From assembly GCA_020161755.1 (NCBI GenBank), contig JAIUOS010000022.1:1-64000 (forward strand): a stretch of DNA of 64,000 bases, written 5' to 3'. Made by a program: the position numbers and the translations under genes. The notes under the pieces are model-generated. The model searched no databases, was not told the DNA's origin, and worked only from the letters and a program-made list of their open reading frames with translations. The stretch comes from Actinomycetota bacterium. GTDB lineage: Bacteria; Actinomycetota; Actinomycetes; Propionibacteriales; Propionibacteriaceae. Shown piece by piece: positions 6,632 through 15,514 of the stretch. Every line of letters starts with the position of its first letter. Position 1 is the first letter of the stretch.

Positions 6632-9610
6632 GTGACTCGCATCGACAGCCGGTCCGGCCGCCTCGCCCGCCTGGGCTTCGCGGACGCGAGCGCTGCCGCT
6701 GCGCTCGTGGACTCCTGGCGCAGCCACGGCAGCGAGGACGAGATCGAGCAGGCACTCGGCGAGCTGACCCGCACCGCCGACCCCGACCTGGCGCTGGCCG
6801 GCTTCAACCGGCTGGTGCTGGCGCGTCCGGGACTGTTCGCCGAACTGGGCGCCGACCCCGACTTCGCCCGTCGGCTGATCGCGGTCCTCGGCGCCAGCGC
6901 CGCACTCAACCAGCACCTCGGCACGCACCCCGGCGACGCCTCCGCCGTGGCCGGCGACGTCGGACGACGCTCGTTGGCCGACCTGCGCGCCGAACTGCTG
7001 ACCGCCGTCGGCGCCGACCCGGCCGGCGATCTGCCGGTGGCCGACCCGAAACGTTCCGACGACCTGCGGCGGGCCTACCGCCGGGCCCTGCTGCGCCTCG
7101 CCGCCCGCGACCTGACCGTGGCCGATCCGCTGGCCGAGCTGCCCGACGTCGCCGCCGAGCTCGCCGACCTGGCCGACGCCACCGTGGAGACCGCGCTGGC
7201 GCTCGCCCGCGGCGAGGTGCCGGGCTGGGAGAAGTGCCGCATCGGCATCGTCGCGCTCGGCAAGACCGGCGCGGGGGAGCTCAACTACGTCAGCGACGTC
7301 GACGTGCTGTACCTGGCCGAGCCGGCGCTGGGGGCGGACGGGGAGCCGGTCTGCGCGTCGGGGGAGGCAGTCACGATCGCCACCCGGCTGGCCGGCGCGC
7401 TCACCCGGGTGTGCTCGGCCCACACCGCCGCCGGCACGATCTGGCAGATCGACGCCGCCCTGCGTCCGGAGGGCAAGGCAGGTCCGCTGGTGCGCACGCT
7501 CGCGTCCCACCGTGCCTACTACGAGAAGTGGGCGAAGAACTGGGAGTTCCAGGCGATGCTGAAGGCGCGGCCGATGGCCGGCGACCTCGGGCTCGCCCAG
7601 GAGTTCGTCGACATGGTGTGGCCGATGGTGTGGCGGGTGGCCGACAACGACCAGTTCGTCGGCGAGGTGCAGGCCATGCGCCGCCGGGTGATCTCGCTGC
7701 TGCCCGCGCGCGAGGCCACCACCGAGATCAAGCTGGGCGCCGGCGGCCTGCGCGACGTGGAGTTCAGCGTGCAGCTGCTCCAGCTGGTGCACGGCCGCTC
7801 GGACGAGCGGCTGCGGCTGCGCGGCACGTTCGAGGCCCTGACCGCACTCGTCGACCACGGGTACGTCGGACGCGGCGACGGGTTCGACCTGGGCACGGCC
7901 TACCGGCTCCAGCGGCTGCTCGAGCACCGCATCCAGCTGTACCGGCTGCGCCGCACCCACCTGATGCCCGAGGACGAGGAGAACCAGCGCTGGCTGGCGC
8001 GGACGATCGGGTTGCCCGACCCCAAGGAGCTGATGCACCTGTGGCGGTCGACCACGCGGCGGGTGCTCACCCTGCACCAGCGGCTGTTCTACTCCCCGCT
8101 GCTGGAGACGGTGGCGCGGATCCCGTCCGCGGAGGTGCGGTTGACGCCGGAGGCGGCCGAGACCCGGCTGCGGGCGCTGGGCTACGGCGACGCGAAGGCG
8201 GCCCTGCGGCACATCGAGGCGCTCAGCCACGGCATGTCGCGACAGGCGGAGATCCAGCGGCAACTGCTGCCGGCGATGCTGACCTGGTTCACCGCCGGGC
8301 CGAACCCCGACCACGGGCTGCTCGCGTTCCGACGGGTCTCCGAGGAGCTCGGTAGTACACCGTGGTACCTCCGGGCGCTGCGCGACGGGGACGCGATGGC
8401 CGAACACCTCGCCCGGATCCTGGCCTCGTCGCGGTACGCGGTCGACCTGCTGCTGAAGGCGCCGCAGAGCGCGGCGCTGCTCGGCGACCCGGAGGGCCTG
8501 GTGCCCCGGCCGGCCGCGGACGTGCTCGCCGAGATGCTCACCGCCGCCCGCCGCCACGAGGCGCCGGACGCGGCGATCGCCGCGGTGCGAGCGACGCGGC
8601 GCAACGAGTTGCTGCGGCTGGCGATGGCCGACCTGCTCGGCCAACTGGACATCCCCGCGCTCGGCGCAGCGCTCTCCGATCTGGCCTCGGCCACCCTCGA
8701 CGCCGCCCTCGAGGTCGCCGGGCGCGGCGTCAACGCGCCCCCGATCGCGGTGATCGCGATGGGTCGCTGGGGTGGGCGGGAGCTGTCCTACGCCTCCGAC
8801 GCCGACGCGATGTTCGTGTTCGCCGACAGCGACGACCCGGACGCGACCTCGGCGGCCGCCACCGTCGTCAGCCGGCTCCGCGCGCTGCTGGCCAAGCCCG
8901 GCCCCGACCCGGCGCTCGAGGTGGACATCGACCTGCGCCCCGAGGGCAAGGGCGGCGCCATGGTGCGCAGCCTCTCCTCCTACCGCAAGTACTACGAGCG
9001 CTGGTCGTCCACCTGGGAGGCGCAGGCGCTGCTGCGCGCGTCCGTCGGGGCCGGCGACCGGCAGCTCGGGGCCGAGTTGCTGGCCGCGATCGACCGCGTC
9101 CGCTATCCCTCCGGCGGCCTGGGCCACGCCCAGGTGCACGAGATCCGCAAGCTCAAGGCGCGCATGGAGGCCGAGCGGCTGCCCCGCGGCGGCGACCCGT
9201 CCCGGCATGTGAAGCTCGGCCTCGGCGGGCTCTCCGACGTGGAGTGGGTGGTGCAACTGCTGCAGCTCCACCACGCCGCCGGCACCCCCGCCCTGCGCAC
9301 CACCGGCACCCTCGAGGCGCTGGACGCGACCGTCGTGGCCGGCCTTCTCGACGAGACGGACGCGTCCGCGCTGCGCGCGGCCTGGCTGCTGGCCAGCCGC
9401 ATCCGCAACGCGATCATGTTGCTGCGCGGGCGCGCGGGCGACAGCCTGCCCACCGACGCGCGCGAGCTGTCCTCGCTGGCCGAGGTGCTCGGTTACGCGA
9501 AGGGCGAGTCGTCGCTGCTGGTCGAGGAGTACCGCCGGCGCACCCGGCTCGCCCGCCAGGTGATGGACCACGTCTTCTGGGGCGAGGCCCGCGCTCCCGA
9601 GAGCCCCTGA
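6632..9610 (+). CDS. glnE: Bifunctional glutamine synthetase adenylyltransferase/deadenylyltransferase
   Basis: This 992-residue protein attaches AMP to, and removes it from, a tyrosine of glutamine synthetase, tuning the enzyme to nitrogen supply. It has the two-domain GlnE layout. The N-terminal nucleotidyltransferase carries GKTGAGELNYVSDVDVLYL (about residues 210-230), and the C-terminal one carries GRWGGRELSYASDADAMFV (about 710-730). Each has the G-x-D-x-D metal site, followed by RPEGKAG or RPEGKGG and a nearby LGAGGLRDVEF or LGLGGLSDVEW segment. The length is normal. GTG 6632 is chosen from the family N-terminus and the upstream TAnnnT box; longer in-frame extensions overlap the divergent gene. 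The probable target in this window is GlnA1 (36337-37767), which keeps the modifiable Tyr. Confidence 0.95.
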   Translation: MTRIDSRSGRLARLGFADASAAAALVDSWRSHGSEDEIEQALGELTRTADPDLALAGFNRLVLARPGLFAELGADPDFARRLIAVLGASAALNQHLGTHPGDASAVAGDVGRRSLADLRAELLTAVGADPAGDLPVADPKRSDDLRRAYRRALLRLAARDLTVADPLAELPDVAAELADLADATVETALALARGEVPGWEKCRIGIVALGKTGAGELNYVSDVDVLYLAEPALGADGEPVCASGEAVTIATRLAGALTRVCSAHTAAGTIWQIDAALRPEGKAGPLVRTLASHRAYYEKWAKNWEFQAMLKARPMAGDLGLAQEFVDMVWPMVWRVADNDQFVGEVQAMRRRVISLLPAREATTEIKLGAGGLRDVEFSVQLLQLVHGRSDERLRLRGTFEALTALVDHGYVGRGDGFDLGTAYRLQRLLEHRIQLYRLRRTHLMPEDEENQRWLARTIGLPDPKELMHLWRSTTRRVLTLHQRLFYSPLLETVARIPSAEVRLTPEAAETRLRALGYGDAKAALRHIEALSHGMSRQAEIQRQLLPAMLTWFTAGPNPDHGLLAFRRVSEELGSTPWYLRALRDGDAMAEHLARILASSRYAVDLLLKAPQSAALLGDPEGLVPRPAADVLAEMLTAARRHEAPDAAIAAVRATRRNELLRLAMADLLGQLDIPALGAALSDLASATLDAALEVAGRGVNAPPIAVIAMGRWGGRELSYASDADAMFVFADSDDPDATSAAATVVSRLRALLAKPGPDPALEVDIDLRPEGKGGAMVRSLSSYRKYYERWSSTWEAQALLRASVGAGDRQLGAELLAAIDRVRYPSGGLGHAQVHEIRKLKARMEAERLPRGGDPSRHVKLGLGGLSDVEWVVQLLQLHHAAGTPALRTTGTLEALDATVVAGLLDETDASALRAAWLLASRIRNAIMLLRGRAGDSLPTDARELSSLAEVLGYAKGESSLLVEEYRRRTRLARQVMDHVFWGEARAPESP

Positions 9611-9628
9611 CCCTCGCAGACCGTGAGT

Positions 9629-12172
9629 TCAGTCGGAGAGCATCTGGGCGACGGTGGGCAGGCCGACGGTCACCTCGTCCGGGGTGGCGGGACGGCCGTG
9701 GATGAGCGGGATGCTGCCCTCGATGGTCGGCAGCAGCGGGCCCTGGCCGTCCAGCGGGACGTGCACCGGCTCGGGGGAGTCGATGACGACCTCGCAGCCG
9801 CGCACGGTGAGGGTGCCGCCCGGGCCGTCCTGGAGGGTCAGGACCAGCTCGGACGCGGTCAGCTCGGCGCGCACCCGTGAGCCCGACAGGCCGAAACCGA
9901 ACCGCAGCGTGCGCCAGCGCGACGGCAGCCGCGGGTCGAGGCTGATCCGGCCCCGGTAGTCGCGCAGGCCGCCGAACCCGTAGACCAACGCGTTCCACGC
10001 GCCGCCGGCCGAGGCGATGTGCACCCCGTCTGCGGTGTTGTGGTGCAGGTCGGCGAGGTCGACGAAGATCCCCTCCATGAACGAGGCCAGCGCCCGGTCC
10101 TGGTAGCCGACCTCGGCGGCGATGATCGACTGCACGACCGCCGACAGGGTCGAGTCCCCGGTCGTGATCGGGTCGTAGTACTCGTAGTCGGCCCGCTTCT
10201 GCTCGGGGGTGAACGCGTCACCGGCCATGAACAGCGCCAGGATCGCGTCCGCCTGCTTCAGCACCTGGAAGCGGTAGATCACCAGCGGGTGGTAGTGCAG
10301 CAGCAGCGGCATCCACTCCGGGGGAGTGTGGGCGAGGTCCCACACCTCGCGCTTGAGGAAGTCCTCGTCCTGGGGGTGCACGCCGAAGCCCTCGTCGAAG
10401 GGGATCGTCATCGCCGCGGCCGCCGCCTCCCAGCGCTCCACCTCGTCGTCGGTGAGGTGCAGTTCGGTGGCCGCGCGGGCGTGCGCGTCCGGGTCGGTGG
10501 CCGCGAGCGTCCGGACGGCGCGGGCCGCGCGTTCCAGGTTCGCCCGGGCCATCAGGTTCGTGTACAGGTTGTTGTTGACCACGGTGCTGTACTCGTCCGG
10601 GCCGGTCACGGAGTAGATGTTGAAGCGGCGCTCGGGCCCGCGGAAGAAGCCGAGGTCGGCCCACAGCCGGGCGGTCTCGACCAGGACCGGCAGCGCCTCG
10701 CCCAGCAGGAACCCGGGGTCGTCGCAGACGTCGGCGTACTTGCACATCGCCCAGGCCACGTCCGCGTCGATGTGGTACTGCGCGGTGCCGGCCGCGTAGT
10801 ACGCGGACGCCTCGAGGCCGTTGATCGTCCGCCACGGGAACAGCGCGCCGTCCTGGGACAGCTCGCGGGCGCGCTGGCGGGCGGCGTCGAGCATCGAGAT
10901 GCGGAACCGCAGCGCCCGGCGGGCGAGCTCGGGGTTGGTGTGGGTGAAGAACGGCACCAGGTACACCTCGGTGTCCCAGAAGTAGTGTCCGTGGTAGCCG
11001 GAGCCGGTCACGCCCTTGGCGGCGATGCCGCCGCCGTCCACCCGTCCGGCGGCCTGGGCGAGCTGGAACAGGCACCACCGCACCGCCTGCTGCAGCTCGG
11101 GCTGGCCGTCGAACTCGACGTCGGCGTTCGCCCAGTAGGTCTGGAGCCAGTCGCGCTGCTCGGCCTCGACCACCTCGCGTCCGACGGCCTCGGCGTCGTC
11201 GAGGGTCAGCCGGGCCAGCCCGACCAGGTCCTCGACGCCGACCTCCGCGGTGCCTTCGTGGTAGGCCACCCACTTCACCAGCAGCATCGGCTGGCCCTCG
11301 CTCGCGTCGACCCGGTAGGTGCGCCGGCCGAGGTCGGCGTTCATCCGGGTCTCGATCGCGACCGGGTCGGCGGTGTAGAGGTCGTGGTCGACGCACACCG
11401 CCAGGCCCAGTCCCGAGTGGGCGGCGCGGTAGCCCAGGGCGATGCGTCCCTGCTCCTCGAGGGTCAACTGGGACAGCAGCACGCGGTTCTCGAACTGGGA
11501 CGAACGTCGCGGGTCGAAGCCCACGACCGGGGCGCGTCCCTCCGGCGGCTCGTCCTGCCGGTTGCGCACGTCGGAGGTGATCACGACCTCGGCGTCGCCG
11601 TCCAGGACGGTCACCTCGAAGGTCATCAGCGCAAGGTTGCGGCGGGTGAACGACACCATCCGGGTGCTGCGGACCGACACCTGCCGTCCGGAGTCGGTCC
11701 GCCACAGCACGTCGCGCCGCAGGATGCCGTCGCGGAAGTCGATCGAACGCACGAACGTCTCCACGCCGGGGTCGGCCAGCCGCAGCGGCTGCCCGTCCAC
11801 GGTCAGCGCGATGGTCTTGGCGTCCGGCACGTTGACGATGGTCTGGCCGGTCCGGGCGAAGCCGGGGGCGTCCTCGGCGTGCTTGATGTCCCAGGTCTCG
11901 TGGAAGCCGTTGACGAAGGTGCCGTGCGCGTAGGCCTCGGCGCTGCCCTCCTCGTCGTTGCCGCGCAGGCCGAGGTAGCCGTTGGCCACCGAGAAGACGG
12001 TCTCCCGCTGCCCGATGCCGGCCAGGTCGTAGCGGATCTCGGTGAGACCCCATCCCTCGACGGGGAAGCGGGTGCGGTCGACGGGGTCGGACGCCGGCGC
12101 CCTCACGGCTGCCGGTCCGCGTGCTGGTGCGCGTTCATCGCGGACGATCGTAGGGCAGGGTGGAGCGGTCAT
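9629..12172 (-). CDS. Glycoside hydrolase family 65 (maltose/trehalose/kojibiose phosphorylase type)
   Basis: This cytoplasmic enzyme belongs to GH65, most of whose members split alpha-glucosides with phosphate to give beta-glucose 1-phosphate. It has the N-terminal super-sandwich domain (HETWDIKHAEDAPGFAR region), a central (alpha/alpha)6 barrel (KGVTGSGYHGHYFWDTEVY, then YHIDADVAWAM) and a small C-terminal sheet. The general acid is the Glu of VTGPDEYS, residue 527 from the chosen start. No HAD phosphatase domain is fused, unlike mycobacterial OtsB1. The substrate cannot be told from sequence alone. ATG 12172 gives 847 residues; GTG 12106 (825) is equally possible because neither has a clear ribosome site. 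The gene stands 18 bp from the convergent glnE and is divergent from dprE1 with 34 bp between start codons. Confidence 0.9.
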   Translation of the reverse strand: MTAPPCPTIVRDERAPARGPAAVRAPASDPVDRTRFPVEGWGLTEIRYDLAGIGQRETVFSVANGYLGLRGNDEEGSAEAYAHGTFVNGFHETWDIKHAEDAPGFARTGQTIVNVPDAKTIALTVDGQPLRLADPGVETFVRSIDFRDGILRRDVLWRTDSGRQVSVRSTRMVSFTRRNLALMTFEVTVLDGDAEVVITSDVRNRQDEPPEGRAPVVGFDPRRSSQFENRVLLSQLTLEEQGRIALGYRAAHSGLGLAVCVDHDLYTADPVAIETRMNADLGRRTYRVDASEGQPMLLVKWVAYHEGTAEVGVEDLVGLARLTLDDAEAVGREVVEAEQRDWLQTYWANADVEFDGQPELQQAVRWCLFQLAQAAGRVDGGGIAAKGVTGSGYHGHYFWDTEVYLVPFFTHTNPELARRALRFRISMLDAARQRARELSQDGALFPWRTINGLEASAYYAAGTAQYHIDADVAWAMCKYADVCDDPGFLLGEALPVLVETARLWADLGFFRGPERRFNIYSVTGPDEYSTVVNNNLYTNLMARANLERAARAVRTLAATDPDAHARAATELHLTDDEVERWEAAAAAMTIPFDEGFGVHPQDEDFLKREVWDLAHTPPEWMPLLLHYHPLVIYRFQVLKQADAILALFMAGDAFTPEQKRADYEYYDPITTGDSTLSAVVQSIIAAEVGYQDRALASFMEGIFVDLADLHHNTADGVHIASAGGAWNALVYGFGGLRDYRGRISLDPRLPSRWRTLRFGFGLSGSRVRAELTASELVLTLQDGPGGTLTVRGCEVVIDSPEPVHVPLDGQGPLLPTIEGSIPLIHGRPATPDEVTVGLPTVAQMLSD

Positions 12173-12192
12173 GGGAGAGGCTGCGACGCGAG

Positions 12193-12198
12193 TATCCT
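12193..12198 (+). promoter_or_regulatory. Likely -10 box for leaderless dprE1
   Basis: TATCCT lies 8 nt before the ATG of dprE1 without a Shine-Dalgarno sequence. On the opposite strand the overlapping bases read GATACT and could serve the divergent GH65 gene. Confidence 0.45.
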
Positions 12199-12206
12199 GA
12201 GCGTCG

Positions 12207-13640
12207 ATGAGTGCCACCCAGACCCCCGACCTGCCCACCGTCTCGACCAGCCTCTCGGGCTGGGGCCGGACCGCTCCGACCACGTCGCAGGTGCTGTCGA
12301 CGGCCGACCCCGAGGTGATCGCCGCCGCGGTCGCCGCGGTGGCCGACCACAACGCCGACTCGCCGTCCCACCTGCGCCGCGGCATCGTCGCGCGCGGCCT
12401 CGGACGCTCCTACGGCGACGTCGCCCAGAACGCCGGCGGGATCGTGGTCGACATGACCCCGCTGAACCGAATCCACGCCATCGACCCGGACGCGGGCACC
12501 GTCGACGTGGACGCCGGCGTCAGCCTCGACGCCCTGATGCGCGCGGCCCTGCCGTACGGGCTGTGGGTGCCGGTGCTGCCGGGCACCCGGCAGGTCACCG
12601 TCGGTGGGGCGATCGGGTGCGACGTGCACGGCAAGAACCACCACAGCGCCGGCTCGTTCGGCAACTACGTGGCCTCGATGCAGCTGCTGGTGGCGGACGG
12701 GCGCATCCTGACGCTCACCCCGTCCGGTTCGTCGGACGACCCGGACGCGAGCCTGTTCTGGGCCACGGTGGGCGGCGTCGGCCTGACCGGCATCATCCTG
12801 CGGGTGGTGCTGACCATGACCCGCACCGAGACCGCCTACTTCATCGCCGACGGCGTGGTCACGCACACCCTGGACGAGACGATCGCCGTCCACTCCGACG
12901 GGTCCGAGGCGAATTACGACTACTCCAGCGCGTGGTTCGACGCGATCTCGCCGGAGCCGAAGCTGGGACGCGCGGCGCTGTCGCGCGGCTCGCTGGCCAC
13001 CCTCGACCAGCTGCGCGAGAAGGCGCCGAAGCTGGCGTCCGACCCGTTGGCGTTCAACGCCAAGCCGCTGTTCGACCTGCCGGACGTGTTCCCCAACGGC
13101 CTGGCCAACAAGCTCACTTTCGGGTTGCTGGGCACGGCCTGGTACGCCAAGAGCGGCAACTACACCGGCAAGATCCAGAGCCTCACCGGCTTCTACCACC
13201 CGTTGGACATGTTCGGCGAGTGGAACCGCGCGTACGGCTCGCACGGGTTCCTGCAGTACCAGTTCGTGGTGCCGCCGGCGGCGGTGGGGGAGTTCAAGCA
13301 GCTGATCCGCGACATCCAGGCGTCCGGGCACTACTCGTTCCTGAACGTGTTCAAGCTGTTCGGGCCGGGCAACCGGGCGCCGCTGAGCTACCCGATGGCC
13401 GGCTGGAACGTGTGCGTCGACTTCCCGATCAAGGCGGGCCTGCACGAGTTCCTGCACGGCCTGGACGCGCGCATCCTGGAGTTCGGGGGACGGCTGTACA
13501 CCGCGAAGGACTCCCGGGTGACCGCGGCGACCTTCCACGCGATGTACCCCGAGATCGACTCCTGGATCGCCACCCGGCGCCGGATCGACCCGCACGGCGT
13601 GTTCGTCTCCGACCTGGCCCGCCGCCTCGACCTGAACTGA
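12207..13640 (+). CDS. dprE1: Decaprenylphosphoryl-beta-D-ribose oxidase (DprE1-like)
   Basis: This 477-residue FAD enzyme oxidises the 2'-OH of polyprenylphosphoryl-ribose. It is the first half of the epimerisation that makes decaprenylphosphoryl-arabinose, the donor for cell-wall arabinan. The FAD-binding part (about residues 60-200) contains [37 protein letters not shown] and [12 protein letters not shown], all typical of DprE1. The substrate domain keeps [16 protein letters not shown], and [12 protein letters not shown] places a Cys at residue 403. That Cys matches the mycobacterial Cys387 to which benzothiazinone drugs attach. Length and motif order are normal. dprE2 follows 69 bp downstream, so the pair is complete. 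Confidence 0.95.
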   Translation: MSATQTPDLPTVSTSLSGWGRTAPTTSQVLSTADPEVIAAAVAAVADHNADSPSHLRRGIVARGLGRSYGDVAQNAGGIVVDMTPLNRIHAIDPDAGTVDVDAGVSLDALMRAALPYGLWVPVLPGTRQVTVGGAIGCDVHGKNHHSAGSFGNYVASMQLLVADGRILTLTPSGSSDDPDASLFWATVGGVGLTGIILRVVLTMTRTETAYFIADGVVTHTLDETIAVHSDGSEANYDYSSAWFDAISPEPKLGRAALSRGSLATLDQLREKAPKLASDPLAFNAKPLFDLPDVFPNGLANKLTFGLLGTAWYAKSGNYTGKIQSLTGFYHPLDMFGEWNRAYGSHGFLQYQFVVPPAAVGEFKQLIRDIQASGHYSFLNVFKLFGPGNRAPLSYPMAGWNVCVDFPIKAGLHEFLHGLDARILEFGGRLYTAKDSRVTAATFHAMYPEIDSWIATRRRIDPHGVFVSDLARRLDLN

Positions 13641-13709
13641 CCGACCCGCACCAACCTGCACCACCGTCATCCCGGGCAGGACCTGGGATCTCCCGAGGAG
13701 AAACGCAAA

Positions 13710-14471
13710 GTGATCGACGCGACCGGCAACCCCCAGACCGTGCTGCTGCTCGGTGGCACGTCCGAGATCGGGCTGGCCATCGTCGCCGAGTACCTGTCCA
13801 AGCTGCCGCTGCGGGTGGTGCTCGGCGTCCAGCCCGGCGACGAGCGGACGGGGGCGACCGTGGCCGACCTGACCGCGAAGGGCGCCACCGCTGTCGACGT
13901 GCTGGACTTCGACGCCACCGCCTTCGACACCCACCCCGGCGTGATCGACGCGGCCTGGCAGCTGGCCGACGTCGACGTGGCGATCGTGGCGTTCGGCCTG
14001 CTCGGTGACGCCGAGCAGCTGTGGCAGGACCAGGCGGCGGCCGTCCAGATCGCCCAGGTGAACTACACCGGCGCGGTCAGCGTCGGCGTCCTGCTCGGCC
14101 AGAAGATGAAGGCCCAGGGCTACGGCCAGATCATCGCGATGTCGACCGTGGCCGGCGAGCTGGTGCGGCGGACGAACTTCGTCTACGGCTCGACCAAGGC
14201 CGGCCTCGACGGCTTCTACCGGCTGCTCGGGGAGGCGCTGGCGCCGTTCGGGCCCAAGGTGCTCGTGGTGCGTCCCGGCCAGGTGCGCACCCGGATGTCC
14301 GCCCACGTCAAGGAAGCACCGCTAACGGTCGATCCCGACCAGCTGGCCACCCAGGTCGTGGACGCCGCCCGCAACGGCGAGAAGCTGATCTGGGTGCCCG
14401 CGCCGTTCCGCTTCGTGATGATCGTGCTCAAGCACATCCCGGGCCCGATCTTCCGCCTCCTCCCCCTCTGA
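13710..14471 (+). CDS. dprE2: Decaprenylphospho-beta-D-erythro-pentofuranosid-2-ulose 2-reductase (DprE2-like)
   Basis: This 253-residue short-chain dehydrogenase reduces the 2'-keto product of DprE1 with NADH to give polyprenylphosphoryl-arabinose. It begins with the nucleotide-binding loop GGTSEIG (about residues 15-21). An NYTG segment and the catalytic YGSTK (Tyr and Lys, about 158-162) follow. The C-terminal end is hydrophobic and basic ([21 protein letters not shown]), as in DprE2, and may bind the membrane where the lipid substrate lies. The start is GTG 13710, with GAGGAG 9 nt upstream. The gene directly follows dprE1. Confidence 0.93.
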   Translation: MIDATGNPQTVLLLGGTSEIGLAIVAEYLSKLPLRVVLGVQPGDERTGATVADLTAKGATAVDVLDFDATAFDTHPGVIDAAWQLADVDVAIVAFGLLGDAEQLWQDQAAAVQIAQVNYTGAVSVGVLLGQKMKAQGYGQIIAMSTVAGELVRRTNFVYGSTKAGLDGFYRLLGEALAPFGPKVLVVRPGQVRTRMSAHVKEAPLTVDPDQLATQVVDAARNGEKLIWVPAPFRFVMIVLKHIPGPIFRLLPL

Positions 14472-14486
14472 TGTGACCCCCTCTCT

Positions 14487-14540
14487 CCGACTTGTCAGAA
14501 TCTCGTTGCGCTATAGCACCGTGAGGTTCTGACAACTCGG
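14487..14540. promoter_or_regulatory. 18-bp imperfect inverted repeat around a CTATAG core
   Basis: The arms CCGACTTGTCAGAATCTC (14487-14504) and GAGGTTCTGACAACTCGG (14523-14540) match as inverted repeats at 16 of 18 positions. The spacer contains GCTATAGC. The element lies between the dprE2 stop and the APH-like start. It could be a terminator for dprE2, an operator around a promoter (-10 like TATAGC), or both. Confidence 0.5.
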
Positions 14541-14564
14541 GGGGTGGGGGCGGAAGGCGGATCG

Positions 14565-15296
14565 ATGTCCGAAAGCCCGAACCTCCGGTTCGACGGCATC
14601 ACCGTGCCGGCGATCGTGCACGAGCTCGCGCGCGGGCGCGCGGTGGAGATCGTCTGGCGCAACGAGATCGGCGGGGTGACCTACCGGCTCGGCGACGGGG
14701 ACGAGTACGTCAAGTACGGGCCGCCGCACTGGGAGTTCGACGCCGATCCGGAGTTCGAGCGGCTGCGGTGGGTGAGTGCGTACGTCGCCGCACCGCGTCC
14801 GATCGACCACGGCGTGGACGACGCCGGCAACCGCTGGCTGCGCACGCAGGGCATCCCGGGGACGTCCGCGGTGGTGGACGGGTGGAACCGCCGTCCTGAG
14901 CTGGTGGTGCCTGAACTCGGACGGGCGCTGCGCCGCTTCCACGACACCGTGCCGGTGGCCGACTGCCCCTGGGAGTACTCGATCGCCGGACGGCTCGCCC
15001 GCAAGCGAGCGGCCGACGAGCCCGATCCGGCCACCTGGCCGGAGCTGGACGCCGTCGTCTGCCACGGCGACGCCTGCAACCCGAACTTCCTCCTCGACTC
15101 CGTCGGCGCCTGCGTCGGTTACGTCGACCTCGGCAAGCTCGGTGTCGGTGACCGCTGGGCCGACCTCGCGCCCGCCCTGCTCAGCCTCGGCTGGAACTTC
15201 GGCGACGGCTGGCAGGACACCCTCCTCGCCGCCTACGGCATCGAGCGGGACGCGGCCAAGCTCGACTTCTACACCTGGCTCTGGAACGCCACCTGA
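14565..15296 (+). CDS. APH(3')-family phosphotransferase
   Basis: This 243-residue kinase belongs to the aminoglycoside 3'-phosphotransferase fold family. The catalytic loop VVCHGDACNPNFLLD (about residues 165-179) carries the His-Gly-Asp and Asn of the Brenner motif. GYVDLGKLGVGDRWADLAPAL supplies the metal-binding Asp. Both are arranged as in APH(3') enzymes. Length is a little below the usual 260-270, with a short N-terminal lobe. Whether it inactivates an aminoglycoside or phosphorylates a housekeeping metabolite cannot be told; chromosomal homologues of unknown substrate are common in actinobacteria. ATG 14565 is chosen because of the GGAAGGCGG upstream. GTG 14544 would add 7 residues. 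Confidence 0.82.
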   Translation: MSESPNLRFDGITVPAIVHELARGRAVEIVWRNEIGGVTYRLGDGDEYVKYGPPHWEFDADPEFERLRWVSAYVAAPRPIDHGVDDAGNRWLRTQGIPGTSAVVDGWNRRPELVVPELGRALRRFHDTVPVADCPWEYSIAGRLARKRAADEPDPATWPELDAVVCHGDACNPNFLLDSVGACVGYVDLGKLGVGDRWADLAPALLSLGWNFGDGWQDTLLAAYGIERDAAKLDFYTWLWNAT

Positions 15297-15332
15297 GGTC
15301 GTTCCGCGTCGCGGGCGAACCAATCTGCACTG

Positions 15333-15356
15333 GATCGGGTTGTTTCTGGCCCGATC
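15333..15356. terminator. Possible hairpin terminator after the APH-like gene
   Basis: GATCGGG and CCCGATC form a 7-bp stem with a 10-nt loop, 37 bp after the stop codon. No T-run follows, so the call is tentative. Confidence 0.3.
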
Positions 15357-15430
15357 TGCCCACCCAGCGACTGGTCGAGGGCGAATCGTGTAACGGCCCG
15401 TCGTTCGGGTGGGACTATCCTCGGGGGCTT

Positions 15431-15471
15431 TAACGATACAGACGCAGGGTCGGTTGATCTCTGTAACGATA
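15431..15471 (+). promoter_or_regulatory. Two TAACGATA direct repeats upstream of the LacI-type regulator
   Basis: TAACGATA occurs at 15431-15438 and again at 15464-15471, 33 bp apart (about three helical turns). The second copy lies 44 bp before the regulator's ATG. They could be operators for autoregulation, or one could be a -10 region. Confidence 0.4.
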
Positions 15472-15514
15472 AAGTTCACCATTGAGGTACACGAAACGAA
15501 AGGAGGTGGGCGAG

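Noticed and set aside
6224-9571. Long minus-strand open frame of over 1100 codons opposite glnE
   Set aside because: It is a GC-rich antisense shadow of glnE, rich in Arg, Gly and Gln without family motifs. Only its last 128 codons (6224-6607), beyond the glnE start, form a real gene.
10019-14008. Plus-strand frame of over 1300 codons across GH65 and DprE1
   Set aside because: It crosses the minus-strand GH65 gene and runs out of frame through dprE1; no domain is recognisable.
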